The notes beneath the pieces were generated by a model. That model was not told the DNA's origin. It saw only the letters and a program-made list of their open reading frames with translations, and did no database searches. A program made the translations under genes and the position numbers. Below are positions 45,579 to 56,092 of a DNA stretch of 64,000 nt, in pieces (position 1 is the stretch's first letter; the number at the start of each line of letters is the position of its first letter). Origin of the DNA: Aliikangiella marina (GTDB lineage Bacteria > Pseudomonadota > Gammaproteobacteria > Enterobacterales > Kangiellaceae); NCBI RefSeq assembly GCF_007004765.1, contig NZ_VIKR01000001.1, positions 1,364,001 to 1,428,000 on the forward strand. Reading direction: 5' to 3'.

Positions 45579-46486
45579 TAGCCTTTACCTCTGGTTCGTG
45601 TGCGATTAGGCCTTGCATTCTTTTCAATAAATTCGAAAATCATCCCTGCGACGTCTTTTTTGGTCGCGGTCTCAATTCCCTCTAAACCGGGTGAAGAATT
45701 GACTTCCATTACGACTGGACCATCATTCGACTGCAAAATATCGACACCACAAACATTGAGCCCCATTACTTTTGCTGCCTGGACCGCTGTCGCCCTCTCT
45801 TCTTTGCTGAGCTTAATCAGGGTTGCACTGCCACCTCGATGCAAATTTGATCGAAATTCCCCTTCAGCACCTTGGCGTTTCATGGCGGCCACTACTCTCC
45901 CGCCAACCACAAAACAGCGGATATCTGCACCGCCCGCTTCTTTGATAAATTCCTGGACCAATATATTCACATTGAGGCCCATAAAAGCTTCAATCACACT
46001 CTCTGCCGCTTTCGCTGTTTCACCTAAGACCACGCCTATTCCTTGAGTACCCTCCAAAAGCTTAATAACAACAGGTGCACCTCCAACATTTTTAATCAAA
46101 TCTTTGATATTATCAGGCCGGTGAGCAAAACCGGTTCTCGGCAAGCCGACGCCTTTACGTGACATTAGCTGGAGCGACCGAAGCTTGTCTCTTGAGCGGC
46201 TAATTGCGACTGATTCGTTAACACAAAAAGTCCCCATCATTTCAAACTGTCTGACAATAGCCGTACCGTAAAAGGTTACGGACGCGCCAATTCGTGGAAT
46301 AACTGCATCATATTTTGGGAGCTCCACACCATGATAGCGCATGGCAGGCCGACTCCGAGTAATATCCATATAGCAATGCAGCGTATTGATAATATCAACT
46401 TCATGGCCTCTTGCTATGCCCGCTTCTTTGAGTCGTCTTGTGGAATAGAGCTTCGGGTTTCTAGATAGAATTGCGACTTTCATCAA
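45578..46486 (-). CDS. rimK: RimK, ribosomal protein S6--L-glutamate ligase
   Basis: 302 residues, ATP-grasp ligase of the usual size. The start [20 protein letters not shown] and the ATP-grasp segments [14 protein letters not shown] and [14 protein letters not shown] are diagnostic. RimK adds glutamates to the C-terminus of ribosomal protein S6. It heads a three-gene leftward operon with an M14-like protein and RimB. Confidence 0.93.
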   Translation of the reverse strand: MMKVAILSRNPKLYSTRRLKEAGIARGHEVDIINTLHCYMDITRSRPAMRYHGVELPKYDAVIPRIGASVTFYGTAIVRQFEMMGTFCVNESVAISRSRDKLRSLQLMSRKGVGLPRTGFAHRPDNIKDLIKNVGGAPVVIKLLEGTQGIGVVLGETAKAAESVIEAFMGLNVNILVQEFIKEAGGADIRCFVVGGRVVAAMKRQGAEGEFRSNLHRGGSATLIKLSKEERATAVQAAKVMGLNVCGVDILQSNDGPVVMEVNSSPGLEGIETATKKDVAGMIFEFIEKNARPNRTRTRGKG

Positions 46487-46922
46487 TCATCTCGTTTATT
46501 TGGGAATTAACTCAAATGGTCGACTAGATTTTATTAAAAATCAAGCGTTTATATGATTTATTAGAATTATCGAATCTCGTTGCAAGAAGCTGTCAGTCTG
46601 AGCGAATAATCTAACCACTTAACTAAGCGCCAAATTTAAGCAGCTAAAACGTTTGAAAAGTAACAATGAACGACCAACGGGAGCTAAGCCACTTTGCATT
46701 GATATCAATTGATCAGATAACGATCAAGGACGAGCGTTAAGAAGCCTACGTTGTTTCATGGTTGTTTCAAGGTTGTTTGCGGTCTGTTTGAACGTTATTT
46801 CCAACCAATTTGCTTTACCTGGTGACAAAGCAATAACGCTTACACATTAGGTGTCTGCGACTCGTTTTTGCGCCCCACCAGGCTTAGCTAAAGCCGATTC
46901 AATAATCATTACTTTTCAACAA
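46487..46922. other. Non-coding gap upstream of rimK and downstream of maoP
   Basis: 436 bp with no supported ORF, tRNA or clear hairpin terminator. The rimK promoter should lie at its left end. Confidence 0.5.
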
Positions 46923-47297
46923 CTATATATAAACGTCGTCATCCTCTAACACTAGGCTATCATCCAAGTCATCGAACTCCTCAGTTGCCGCTTCTTTTTG
47001 AGATTTTTCTCTATCAACTACCCACACTTGAGAGCGTTTGGGGAATGTACTGTATTTTAGCCAAGTCTTTTCATCAAAGCTCGAAGCTTCCACTTCTCCG
47101 CGCAACACTTTGATGACGCGCATGTCGTCTTCGTTCAAATCGGTTAATAACCCTTCTTCAAGGGCTTTAAAGTATGCCCCCATAGACTCCAAACTTTCAG
47201 ATTCCGATACGGTAAAGCAGCCAGACTTAGAAAAACCATACGGAAATCGCTCGTCATCATAAAATCGTCTAGAAAGAAAATCTTCTCTTGTGCCCAT
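46923..47297 (-). CDS. maoP: MaoP-like DUF413 protein
   Basis: 124 residues with the DUF413 core (DFLSRRFYDDERFPYGFSKSG and a later VEASSFDEKTWLKY). E. coli MaoP (YifE) acts with the maoS site to organise the Ori macrodomain. The extra C-terminal tail here is acidic (EEFDDLDDSLVLEDDD). It is divergent from an HdfR-type LysR gene, exactly the E. coli maoP-hdfR arrangement, which supports both calls. Confidence 0.9.
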   Translation of the reverse strand: MGTREDFLSRRFYDDERFPYGFSKSGCFTVSESESLESMGAYFKALEEGLLTDLNEDDMRVIKVLRGEVEASSFDEKTWLKYSTFPKRSQVWVVDREKSQKEAATEEFDDLDDSLVLEDDDVYI

Positions 47298-47535
47298 TTG
47301 ATACCTCTATAATGATTACAAATTAGTGCAGTTTTGAAACGCCTTTGTTTCCATAATCCGAACTCGCTATTAAATACACCGAGGTACAGAGAAAATAAAA
47401 TAAAAAATTTTATATCTTTCCATAAAAATTTTTTTAATAATAATCGCACTTCCTTCTAGGTTGTTTAGTTGCCAATAACTCACTAGAATTTCAAAGGGTT
47501 AGGTGCGATTTCAACAATTTCAACGAATCTAATAC

Positions 47536-48387
47536 ATGGATACAGAACTGTTAAAGACCTTTCTTGAGGTCAAAAATACGCGACATTTCGGAAGAGCCGC
47601 GGAAAACCTTTATCTCACGCAAGCTGCAGTGAGTGCACGTATTAAACAGCTGGAATCGACTCTTGGTGTTACTCTGTTTACGCGGTATCGTAATAACCTT
47701 CAACTCACACCCGCGGGTGAGCGACTAATCGACCACGCAGAATCGATGCTGAATGCTTGGGAACGCGCTCGTGCCGCTGTTTCACTCAAAAAGAAACAGC
47801 AGTTTGTTTTATCTTTTGGCGGAACAAGCGGTCTATGGGATTTGATTCTACAAGATGCACTCAATGAAACTCACCGCAAGTTTCCGAATCTCGCATTAAG
47901 AGCTGAATCGCATGGTCAAGACGTTTTAATTCGTCGTTTAGTCGAGCGAACGTTAGATATCGCTTTAGTTTATGAACCTGCCAAAATAACCGATTTAGTC
48001 TCCAAACCGATTGCCCAAGCTGAATTAGTTTTAGTGTCGACCAATCAATTGCAGCAGTTAGAGTCCGCACTCAATACCAATTATGTCGCAGTTGATTGGG
48101 GTACAGCATTTGAAATCAACTTTTCTCAGGTATTCCAAGACTTAGCCCCTCCAATTATGAACACAACCCTTGCCAGGATTGCGCTGGAGTTTATTATGGA
48201 CCACGGCGGCAGTGCCTATTTACCGCAGAGAATGGTCGCGGATTTACTGGGTAAGTCTTTGTTTCAAATCCAAGAAGCCCCCACATTTAATCGCCCAATT
48301 TTCGCGTGTTACCACCATGAAAACCGAAACACAGACACAATTGAAGAAGTCCTCAAGCTAGTCAGCGACATCGCTGAAACTGACTAA
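47536..48387 (+). CDS. hdfR: HdfR-like LysR-family regulator
   Basis: 283 residues. The N-terminal winged helix (MDTELLKTFLEV, TRHFGRAAENLYLTQAAVS) is nearly identical in my memory to E. coli HdfR, a repressor of the flagellar master operon. The C-terminal part is a LysR effector domain. The divergent maoP neighbour is conserved in gammaproteobacteria. Whether it controls flagella here cannot be seen. Confidence 0.88.
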   Translation: MDTELLKTFLEVKNTRHFGRAAENLYLTQAAVSARIKQLESTLGVTLFTRYRNNLQLTPAGERLIDHAESMLNAWERARAAVSLKKKQQFVLSFGGTSGLWDLILQDALNETHRKFPNLALRAESHGQDVLIRRLVERTLDIALVYEPAKITDLVSKPIAQAELVLVSTNQLQQLESALNTNYVAVDWGTAFEINFSQVFQDLAPPIMNTTLARIALEFIMDHGGSAYLPQRMVADLLGKSLFQIQEAPTFNRPIFACYHHENRNTDTIEEVLKLVSDIAETD

Positions 48388-48501
48388 AGCCAGATTAAGT
48401 TAGAATCAATAATTTTTGTGATCAATATTAAAAACATTTGTTGGTTTCTTTCGCCGAGTCGAGTTAATTTAGCGCTCGGTTTTAATCCACTGGAGATCAC
48501 A

Positions 48502-48732
48502 ATGAAAACCATCTTCACACTGTTTGCTTTGGTAATTGCTTTAAATGTAACCGCTACTGGCTCAGGACAACCTGCACCGAAAGAAGTACTCGACGAGTAC
48601 ATTGAGACTTGCAAAGAGTATGCACTTGAGGACGGTGTAACTGCCGAACGTTTAGAGGTGTACATGCTCGAATGTGTCAACGAAGACCTTGAAGCAAACG
48701 ATTATCAACGTATCGATAAAATCGACGACTAA
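48502..48732 (+). CDS. Small secreted acidic protein
   Basis: 76 residues from ATG 48502, preferred over an in-frame upstream codon because GGAG lies 7 bp ahead and a clean signal peptide follows (MKTIFTLFALVIALNVTATG). The mature part is acidic with two cysteines (ETCKEYALEDG and LECVNEDLE). Probably periplasmic; family not recognised. A strong terminator follows. Confidence 0.75.
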   Translation: MKTIFTLFALVIALNVTATGSGQPAPKEVLDEYIETCKEYALEDGVTAERLEVYMLECVNEDLEANDYQRIDKIDD

Positions 48733-48745
48733 ATACCCTCGCTTT

Positions 48746-48784
48746 CTGCAAGCCGAAATTGTCAATTTTGGTTTGCAGTTTTTT
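48746..48784 (+). terminator. Rho-independent terminator
   Basis: A 15-bp imperfect stem (CTGCAAGCCGAAATT with AATTTTGGTTTGCAG) with a 3-nt loop, followed by six T, 14 bp after the stop of the small secreted protein. Confidence 0.85.
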
Positions 48785-48876
48785 CATGGCTAGATGTATT
48801 CATCTATTGAAAAGCTAGTCGCTGGTGCGTAATTGCAAACAAATAATTATTGACCGAAAATAAGCGATGTTATTCA

Positions 48877-48905
48877 AGCCCTAATTATCTTGCTTAATTA
48901 GGGCT
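48877..48905 (-). terminator. Stem-loop downstream of the nuclease-like gene
   Basis: Perfect 11-bp stem AGCCCTAATTA / TAATTAGGGCT with a 7-nt loop, 42 bp beyond the stop of the minus-strand gene. There is no long T-run, so it is a weak or assisted terminator. Confidence 0.5.
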
Positions 48906-48946
48906 ATCAAAGCGACTTTATCTGGCCCTAACTTTGAGCCTCAATG

Positions 48947-49840
48947 TTACAGCGTTAGTTTGACCGAAATCGGGCAATGGTCGCTCAGTTTTGAACTAAT
49001 TTCTTTGGTATACTCTGGCTCAAAGACTAACTGTTCAAACGAGTCTTCCACATACTTTGCTCTGGCATTAACGTCCATCACTATATGGTCAATATAATCT
49101 TTATAATAACCGCCCCAACACGCTGACTCTTTTTCTAATGTTGGCGACCAAAGTGCTTCGTTACCTTCATCATCGATTGCTTGCCATAACCCAGCATCTT
49201 CAGGTTGCTTGTTGGCGATATCCTTAACAAATCGTCGGTTGAAATCGCCTAACACCATGAACGGGATCCCCTCCGATGCCCGAGCATCGATCCAAGATTC
49301 TAGCGGCTCTATTTGTTTCCCCAAGATATCACACGCAATTTTGCGTCTTTCTTGTCTATCATCCTCCGCAGGCATTGCGGCAATGCTCTTACTGTCTAGT
49401 GGTAAATCAAAACATCCCGACTTTAAATGAACGGCGAGTAATCTTAATTGCTTATCACCTTTTGTCATTATGATATCCATCCCATGACGCACTCTGCCGA
49501 CATCAAGCGCTTTGTATTCAATGGATTTAACGTCATAGCCGGCCGACTTTCTGACCGCGACGCCGACTCGCTGTACCCAATCTTTCGTCGAAAAGTAATA
49601 ATCGTACTCGTCGCCAAACACTTTCTTGGCATAATCAGCGCCATCGACCTCCTGCAAGGCGATAACATCGGCATTAAGTTGCTTTGCATACCTTGCTAAC
49701 TCTTTATAGTCCGCTTCATTTCTGATATTTCGTTCATGCGAGCCAAGCCATTCAATATTCCATGCAGTGACTTTCAGTGTGTCGGCATGCGCAGAGAATG
49801 GAAATACCAATGCTAGTAATATTAAAAGTGTTTTTTTCAC
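48947..49840 (-). CDS. Secreted endonuclease/exonuclease/phosphatase-family protein
   Basis: 297 residues with a signal peptide (MKKTLLILLALVFPFSAHA). The EEP fold shows WNIEWLGS at the start, ALQEVDG (metal-binding Glu), VLGDFNRRF (Asp/Asn) and SDHCPISV at the end (Asp-His). Likely an exported metal-dependent nuclease or phosphodiesterase. It is monocistronic. Confidence 0.88.
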   Translation of the reverse strand: MKKTLLILLALVFPFSAHADTLKVTAWNIEWLGSHERNIRNEADYKELARYAKQLNADVIALQEVDGADYAKKVFGDEYDYYFSTKDWVQRVGVAVRKSAGYDVKSIEYKALDVGRVRHGMDIIMTKGDKQLRLLAVHLKSGCFDLPLDSKSIAAMPAEDDRQERRKIACDILGKQIEPLESWIDARASEGIPFMVLGDFNRRFVKDIANKQPEDAGLWQAIDDEGNEALWSPTLEKESACWGGYYKDYIDHIVMDVNARAKYVEDSFEQLVFEPEYTKEISSKLSDHCPISVKLTL

Positions 49841-49998
49841 GTTAATCTCAATAACAATTGTTTAGAAAATGTGACACAACGGTACTGTATTAATGGATTA
49901 ACTTCAATTGATATTATGTGACCATAGGTTAGACAAATGTTACCTTCGTTTGGTCTGAGTGGATGGTAATATAGTCTGGATAGTCAGTCGGAAAGCAG

Positions 49999-51021
49999 CT
50001 AAAACAGTTCACAGTCGGAATTGGTTGCGGCGTCGGTCTTAGTAAAATCATCCGAATTAAAAAATGTCACCCTATCGCGTCCATCGTCTTTGCTTTTGTA
50101 AAGTGCTTTATCAGCATGCTCAACGAGTGTCATATGAAAAACGTTCCTCTCCATTTTAACTACGCCAATGCTAACGCTGATTTTCCCAACCTGCGCGATA
50201 TTGATATTACGCACGGCATTCATAGAGCGGTGTAAAATGCTGCTCGCTTCATCTGAATCGGCCGCACTAAAGATGAGCGTGAACTCTTCCCCTCCATATC
50301 GAAATAACATGTCATTCTCACGGAGCGATGCGCGTATGGTTTGTGCAATTCGCATCAATACTTCATCCCCCATTAAATGACCATGCTGATCGTTTATCTT
50401 TTTAAAATGATCGATGTCTACCATTGCGAGCCACAACGCATTGTCAGAAGCCTCTTGACGTTTTTCATTGTCGAACTTTTCTGGCGTTGGTAAAACTGAG
50501 TCGTGGATCTTTTTTATGACCTCATCAAAGGCTTTTCTGTTGGATAATCCAGTTAGCTCATCAGTTTGAGATTCTAATAACAGCTGCTTAAAATTACGAT
50601 AAATTCGCAACATTCCCATAATTTGTTGTGAATTAGATTTTGAGACCCCAAAGGAGTTGGACTCAATCGTAATGTATTGAGCGACTTTTCGGGTGTGGGA
50701 TAATAAAAATAACGTCAACGCATGATTATCCAAATTAACCGTATAATAATCGGTTGGCATACTATCTAAGAGTTCACAGGCTGATAACAGTTCTTTGCTT
50801 GCTTTAACTTTGCTGGTGATGGTGCCGTGTTTTAATGACGAGTAATCCACCTGCTTAAGAATAATGTTTTGATTGTCTAATGCGAGGAGACTCACTTGGA
50901 TTGGGTTTACGATAGCGTAGATGCTTTTTAACAAACTCAGTTCCAGAAGATCGACGTCGCGAAGCGAGGTAAATCCGGCAATTTGACTCACTAAATCCGT
51001 GTTTTCTCCGAGGTCACCCAT
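49999..51021 (-). CDS. Soluble GGDEF diguanylate cyclase
   Basis: 340 residues. The GGDEF domain (about 155-320) has DELTGLSNRKAFDE, VDIDHFKKINDQHGH and the active-site variant FRYGGEEF, so cyclic di-GMP synthesis is expected. The N-terminal 150 residues lack membrane segments and may be a GAF-like sensor (PIQVSLLALDNQNIILKQVD). An I-site is not obvious. It is divergent from the secreted protease gene. Confidence 0.9.
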   Translation of the reverse strand: MGDLGENTDLVSQIAGFTSLRDVDLLELSLLKSIYAIVNPIQVSLLALDNQNIILKQVDYSSLKHGTITSKVKASKELLSACELLDSMPTDYYTVNLDNHALTLFLLSHTRKVAQYITIESNSFGVSKSNSQQIMGMLRIYRNFKQLLLESQTDELTGLSNRKAFDEVIKKIHDSVLPTPEKFDNEKRQEASDNALWLAMVDIDHFKKINDQHGHLMGDEVLMRIAQTIRASLRENDMLFRYGGEEFTLIFSAADSDEASSILHRSMNAVRNINIAQVGKISVSIGVVKMERNVFHMTLVEHADKALYKSKDDGRDRVTFFNSDDFTKTDAATNSDCELF

Positions 51022-51585
51022 AAATCAACTATCTTCACTACATTTTCCTTGAGTATAGTCCCAAATGAGCAAAAAAAGTAACGCACTACCCTAAGCGTTT
51101 GAACCGATTAAGCTAACTAGCGCTTCATGAGAAAAAGTACCGCTCACATCGTTGTTGTTGAAACCACGTTTGAAAGCTTTACTTAAAATCTTTACTTGGG
51201 ACCTTTACTTGAACGTTTGATTAAGAACGAAACCCATTTTTGCGCAACAGAATGTTATCGGATTATCGTTTAAAATATTTTAAACCGTCAAAATTAAAAT
51301 AACGCTTTTATTTAACAGGGTAATTATTTTTTCAGTTTTATGACAAAAAAACGGAATTATTTAAGCAAACACTGTTATTAAATATAATTTGGTAATATTA
51401 CCGCTTTTTTGGCGGAATATTCGCAAAAATGGTCGTTTTTGACCTTTTTTATTCTCCTCAAATTGATATATTCGGAACGTGCTGTAGAGGCTGGTCAAAT
51501 TGTTTACAAACGAAATGGCTTTTCAAAACTAAAAAATAACACTCACAGCATCCATTAATAAACAATCATAAAGTTGGGAGTACGC
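51022..51585. promoter_or_regulatory. Divergent intergenic region with dyads, cyclase/protease
   Basis: 564 bp without an ORF. It contains a perfect 12-bp palindrome GGTAATATTACC at 51391-51402, directly followed by CCGC-TTTTTTG-GCGG and a near-palindromic GCGGAATATTCGC. These dyads lie about 170-200 bp upstream of the protease and could be regulator sites. Confidence 0.5.
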
Positions 51586-54162
51586 ATGAAATATCCGATC
51601 AAAAAGGTTGCTTCCGCAGTTACTGCGGGCATCTTGGGGGTAACGCTCACGGCGGGCGTTAGTGCCGCAGGTTTAAATGAAATTTCATTAAAACCAGTTG
51701 CCATTGATTCCGTCGAACAAGCCCCGGTTCGCTACATCGTCAAATATAAGAAAACAGAATCTAATACGATGATGAAAGCATCTGGCAAGCCAGGCTTCAA
51801 TGCTATCACCGCAAAAAGCCAATTAAAGGCACGCGGAATTAAAGTCAAAAAAGAAATTTCTGACCAGTATGCAATTGCTGCGATGTTAACCAAAGCCGAC
51901 ATCAAAGCTTTACGCAAAAATCCAATGGTGGAAAGTTTAGAAATTGATGCGCCACGTAAATTTATGGCTCTCTACAATGACGATGCTGGCGATCCAAATA
52001 CTACGCAGTTGACGCCATACGCAATCTATCAGTCGCAAGCTAACCAGTTAACTTTACAACCTGGTCAAAAAGTTTGTGTTATCGACTCAGGTATCGCTGG
52101 CTCTAACGGTGAGACTGGCGGATTAAACAACGACTTTGTATGGTCCAACATTACTGGTACTAACGATTCTGGTACTGGAAACTGGAACGCTGACGGTGGT
52201 CCTCACGGTACTCACGTTGCAGGGACCGTTGGTGCTGCAGATAATGGTTTTGGTGTTATTGGTATGGCGCCTGGCGTGCCAATGCACATCATTAAAGTAT
52301 TTAATGCCGCTGGTTGGGGTTATTCTTCTGACTTAGCACAAGCAGCAAGCGACTGTGCGAACGCTGGCGCAAACATCATCACCATGAGTCTTGGTGGTGG
52401 AGCTGCAAATAGCACGGAAAGAAATGCATTTGATAACTTCACCGCAAATGGTGGTCTCGTTTTAGCTGCTGCAGGTAATGATGGAAACACCACCCGTTCT
52501 TACCCGGCTGGTTACGATTCAGTTATGATGATCGGTGCAAATGACGCCGATAACAACATCGCAGATTTCTCGCAACATCCCTCTTGTAACACAGCAAAAA
52601 CAAACTGTGTTGAAGCAACTGCTGGTGGTGTGAATACCCTTTCAACTTACCCTTCAGGCGGAGCTACCGTTGCAGGCTTAACTGCTGATGGTAGTGGTTA
52701 CGCAGCAGCCGCGATGGAAAACACAGGTAATGCTTCTGGCTCTACTTACTTTATGGGTACTGCGGAGACAACTGACGCGGGTGCTAATGGCAAAATTTGT
52801 ATGATAGATCGCGGTAACGTTTCTTTCTTCGACAAAGTTAAAAACTGTGAAGACAGTGGTGGTATCGGTGCGGTAATCATCAATAACGTTGCGGGTATTT
52901 TACAAGGTACGTTAGGTACTTCAAATACAACTTCAATACCTGCACTAGGCGCAGACCTTGCTGACCGTTCTGCGCTTATCGGCGCATCAAGTGCGTCTAT
53001 TTCTGTTGGGCCCGGTGATTACGGTTTAATGAGTGGTACGTCGATGGCAACACCAGGTGTTGCTGGTGTCGCGGCGCTAGTTTGGTCTAATCATCCTTCT
53101 TGTACCGGTACGGAAATTCGTAATGTACTTAAACTGACCGCTGAAGATGCTGGTGCAACAGGACATGACGTTTACTTTGGTAACGGTATTGTAAAAGCTA
53201 AAGCGGCAAGCGACTATATCACAGCTAATGGATGCGACGGTTCTGGCGGTGGTAACCAAAATGAATTACCAACGGCATCGTTTACGAGTTCATGTAATGA
53301 TCTTTCGTGTTCATTCAACGGTTCAGGTAGTTCAGATACCGATGGCTCAATCGCTGCTTACTCTTGGACATTTGGTGACGGTGGTACAGCCACTGGCGCA
53401 AGCCCTTCTCACAATTACTCAGCTGCAGGGACTTACACCGTTCAGCTTACAGTCACTGATAATGATGGCGGTACAAACTCGACATCACAGACTGTCACTG
53501 TGACTGAGCCTCCGGTAACCGATAATGTACTGACAAATGGCGTTGCCAAAACCGGACTCTCGGCTGCACGTGGCGATACCGTCAGTTTCACTATGGAAGT
53601 TCCAGCTGGTGCCACTGATTTATCATTTGTCACTACTGGCGGTTCTGGTGATGCTGACTTATACGTAAGATACGGCGCAGCGCCGACGACTTCTAGCTAT
53701 GACTGTCGACCTTACAGAAGCGGCAACGAAGAAACTTGTAGCTTTGCAACGCCTCAAGCCGGAACTTACTATGTGATGGTTCGAGCTTACAGCGCGTTCT
53801 CAGGCGTTTCATTAACCGGTTCTTTCACTGAAGATACTGGCGGTGGCGGTGGTGCTACTGGCGGAAGTGCTTCACTGGATAATCTGTCAGGTTCACGTGG
53901 TAACTGGGATCACTATACCCTAGACATTCCAGCGGGCATGAGTACGTTCACTGTTGTAATCGCTGGTGGTAGCGGTGATGCTGACTTGTTTGTTCGTTAC
54001 GGCGCACAACCCACTTCAAGTTCTTATGATTGCCGTCCATACAGAAACGGTAACTCAGAGACGTGTACTTTCAACAACCCTGCGGCAGGTACTTGGCATA
54101 TTAGTTTAAATGCTTATCGTACATATAGCGGTGTTGGATTGGATGCGACTTGGAATCCATAG
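51586..54162 (+). CDS. Secreted S8 subtilisin-like protease with PKD and two PPC domains
   Basis: 858 residues from ATG 51586. This start is preferred to the in-frame TTG four codons upstream because GGGAG lies 6 bp ahead. Order: signal peptide (1-28); inhibitor-type propeptide (about 45-130); catalytic domain with D167 (VIDSGI), H207 (PHGTHVAG) and S486 (GTSMATPG); a PA insert ([14 protein letters not shown]) at about 395-450; a PKD domain (about 548-635, YSWTFGDG); and two PPC domains (about 640-745 and 755-858), each with GSGDADL(F/Y)VRYG. The C-terminal domains are normally removed or help substrate binding and secretion. Exoproteases of this layout are common in marine gammaproteobacteria. 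Confidence 0.94.
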   Translation: MKYPIKKVASAVTAGILGVTLTAGVSAAGLNEISLKPVAIDSVEQAPVRYIVKYKKTESNTMMKASGKPGFNAITAKSQLKARGIKVKKEISDQYAIAAMLTKADIKALRKNPMVESLEIDAPRKFMALYNDDAGDPNTTQLTPYAIYQSQANQLTLQPGQKVCVIDSGIAGSNGETGGLNNDFVWSNITGTNDSGTGNWNADGGPHGTHVAGTVGAADNGFGVIGMAPGVPMHIIKVFNAAGWGYSSDLAQAASDCANAGANIITMSLGGGAANSTERNAFDNFTANGGLVLAAAGNDGNTTRSYPAGYDSVMMIGANDADNNIADFSQHPSCNTAKTNCVEATAGGVNTLSTYPSGGATVAGLTADGSGYAAAAMENTGNASGSTYFMGTAETTDAGANGKICMIDRGNVSFFDKVKNCEDSGGIGAVIINNVAGILQGTLGTSNTTSIPALGADLADRSALIGASSASISVGPGDYGLMSGTSMATPGVAGVAALVWSNHPSCTGTEIRNVLKLTAEDAGATGHDVYFGNGIVKAKAASDYITANGCDGSGGGNQNELPTASFTSSCNDLSCSFNGSGSSDTDGSIAAYSWTFGDGGTATGASPSHNYSAAGTYTVQLTVTDNDGGTNSTSQTVTVTEPPVTDNVLTNGVAKTGLSAARGDTVSFTMEVPAGATDLSFVTTGGSGDADLYVRYGAAPTTSSYDCRPYRSGNEETCSFATPQAGTYYVMVRAYSAFSGVSLTGSFTEDTGGGGGATGGSASLDNLSGSRGNWDHYTLDIPAGMSTFTVVIAGGSGDADLFVRYGAQPTSSSYDCRPYRNGNSETCTFNNPAAGTWHISLNAYRTYSGVGLDATWNP

Positions 54163-54198
54163 AAAGCAAAATAAAACAATAAAGATTTATTGATACTT

Positions 54199-54234
54199 TG
54201 ATACCGGTAAGTTGTCTTACCGGTATTTTTTTGT
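54199..54234 (+). terminator. Rho-independent terminator
   Basis: Stem ATACCGGTAAG / CTTACCGGTAT with a short loop, followed by a run of T, about 40 bp after the protease stop. Confidence 0.88.
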
Positions 54235-54386
54235 CTTAATTAAACGTCAAACTCTTAATGTCTTTCATCTCCAGTCAGCAACTTGAAACGCGCTTTAATC
54301 AATATTTTATGCTTGCCGTCGGGTCTAGATATCCGGCAAGGAAAAGCACCAGGCTATCAAAGTCATTAGCGATGATTAACGGGGCC

Positions 54387-55871
54387 TCATTGATTCCTAG
54401 TGGCAATTTTTTCTAAAGTAAGTTCGATTACGCTATCTTTACCTGCAAGCCAATCCTCAAAAGATTGTTCAGCAAAAATATCGGGGGTTATTCCTGCATC
54501 AGGTTGTGTATGTTCTGGATAGTAGGCAATCAGTGGAATGTCGACCTCAATGTCTGAGTTTGGTAAACGAAAAAAGAACATTTGTCCGCCATTGGTTCCC
54601 TTTAAGTTACCACCATTTGTTTCGCCGATAAGGGTTGCAAAACCATTGTTTTTCATTTCCTTCGCCATCGTTGAAGTTGCCGAATTGTTTGCACCATCAA
54701 TTAATAAATAAACGTTACCGCTAAAAGTTATGTCTGCCGGTTGGATCTGATAGCGCCGGACGTTATTGATTACGTACTCTCCTTTTCCATTAGATTGCGC
54801 CCATTCTCGAATATCATAAACGGCATCATTCCATGTGCCCAAGAAGGGTTTGTGTTTCTTAGCCACTTGTTGATACACCGTTTTTTCCGCATACTTAGTA
54901 ATACTAATTGTCGACTCGGTTAAATGGGTTAATATTTTATCGACGACGTCTCCCATTCCCCCACCATTTCCTCTGATATCAATAATAAGGTTTTTTGCTT
55001 TGTTATTCTCTAATTGTTGAAAGCCGTTATCCAGGAATTTTTTCCAATCCAACTTCATGTTATAAGTCGCAAAACTATGAAATTTAAAATACCCCGTTTC
55101 CGAATTAAGCATTTTAAATTGCCAACGTTCACCGCTAGTTTTTTTGTTTAATGGATTAATTTTTTGGAGTCTATTTTTTCTTTCTATGGCCGATACTGTA
55201 AACAGTTTTTCAGAAACAATTTTATTACGCTCGCGGCTTCTGTAGGATAATTGATATTGACTATTCTGCGGTGGATACAATAAAGGCAAAAGGATATCGA
55301 ACCATTGCTTGGTGCTAAACCCATCCATATCGAGTCGATGATAGCGCTTTGCAAAATTGCTACCGTCAGAAGCGACATAAGGAATCATTGACTGATATAT
55401 CTTAGTCATAGAATGACCATTTATTGCGACTATCTCATCACCATTTTTCGCTTCGCTGTGTGAGGACAGGTTTTGATCGATAAAAAAGCGTTCACCAATT
55501 CGTTTAATTAAGATCGGTAGTTTGTCGTTACCATCGATAAGTAGATCTTTAACTGATTGAGATTGGTTAAAGGGGTTTGTAAACGTATGTCCACATTGAA
55601 TCTCTGCAGCTAGCTTGCTAATCACTAAGAATGCTTGAGCGGTTGTACCCCCAGAATTAAACTGTTGTCTGGCAATTTCTAGCTTTTTATCAAATTCTTC
55701 TTCTGTTTGATAACGATACAACCCGGGATGATAAGCCTTCATTAATTCGCCAAATAACTGCAAGTCTTGACTAAACGCATGAGAACTAATCTTCTGGTTT
55801 ACAGCATCACTAGCATTAGCGGTCGACACAAAAACAATGACGCCTAGTAGCAAAATAGTCGCGTATCGCAT
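54387..55871 (-). CDS. Secreted S41-family peptidase
   Basis: 494 residues with a signal peptide (MRYATILLLGVIVFVSTANA). The S41 core shows IDIRGNGGG, the nucleophile region DGANNSATSTMAKEM with the likely catalytic serine, and GETNGGNLKGTNG. The N-terminal third resembles the tricorn-type helical region. Probably a periplasmic or exported serine protease of the CtpA/tricorn superfamily. Substrate unknown. It converges with the S8 protease gene. Confidence 0.88.
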   Translation of the reverse strand: MRYATILLLGVIVFVSTANASDAVNQKISSHAFSQDLQLFGELMKAYHPGLYRYQTEEEFDKKLEIARQQFNSGGTTAQAFLVISKLAAEIQCGHTFTNPFNQSQSVKDLLIDGNDKLPILIKRIGERFFIDQNLSSHSEAKNGDEIVAINGHSMTKIYQSMIPYVASDGSNFAKRYHRLDMDGFSTKQWFDILLPLLYPPQNSQYQLSYRSRERNKIVSEKLFTVSAIERKNRLQKINPLNKKTSGERWQFKMLNSETGYFKFHSFATYNMKLDWKKFLDNGFQQLENNKAKNLIIDIRGNGGGMGDVVDKILTHLTESTISITKYAEKTVYQQVAKKHKPFLGTWNDAVYDIREWAQSNGKGEYVINNVRRYQIQPADITFSGNVYLLIDGANNSATSTMAKEMKNNGFATLIGETNGGNLKGTNGGQMFFFRLPNSDIEVDIPLIAYYPEHTQPDAGITPDIFAEQSFEDWLAGKDSVIELTLEKIATRNQ

Positions 55872-56092
55872 CAGTGAGTCCCTTAGTTTGGTGTTAAGTT
55901 CTAGTATAAAAACCTTTGATTCCGAATTTTTTCTTTAATATCAGTATCAGCGTTTATTAACCGCTGATTCTCAGCTTCAAGCTATTTCTGCCGAACACGT
56001 CTCTTCATTTAAATGACATTTGTAACAGTGGTAATGAGTATTTATCAGGCTAATCGAAAACCGGCAAACACCAAGTCGAAATTTTCAAGACG

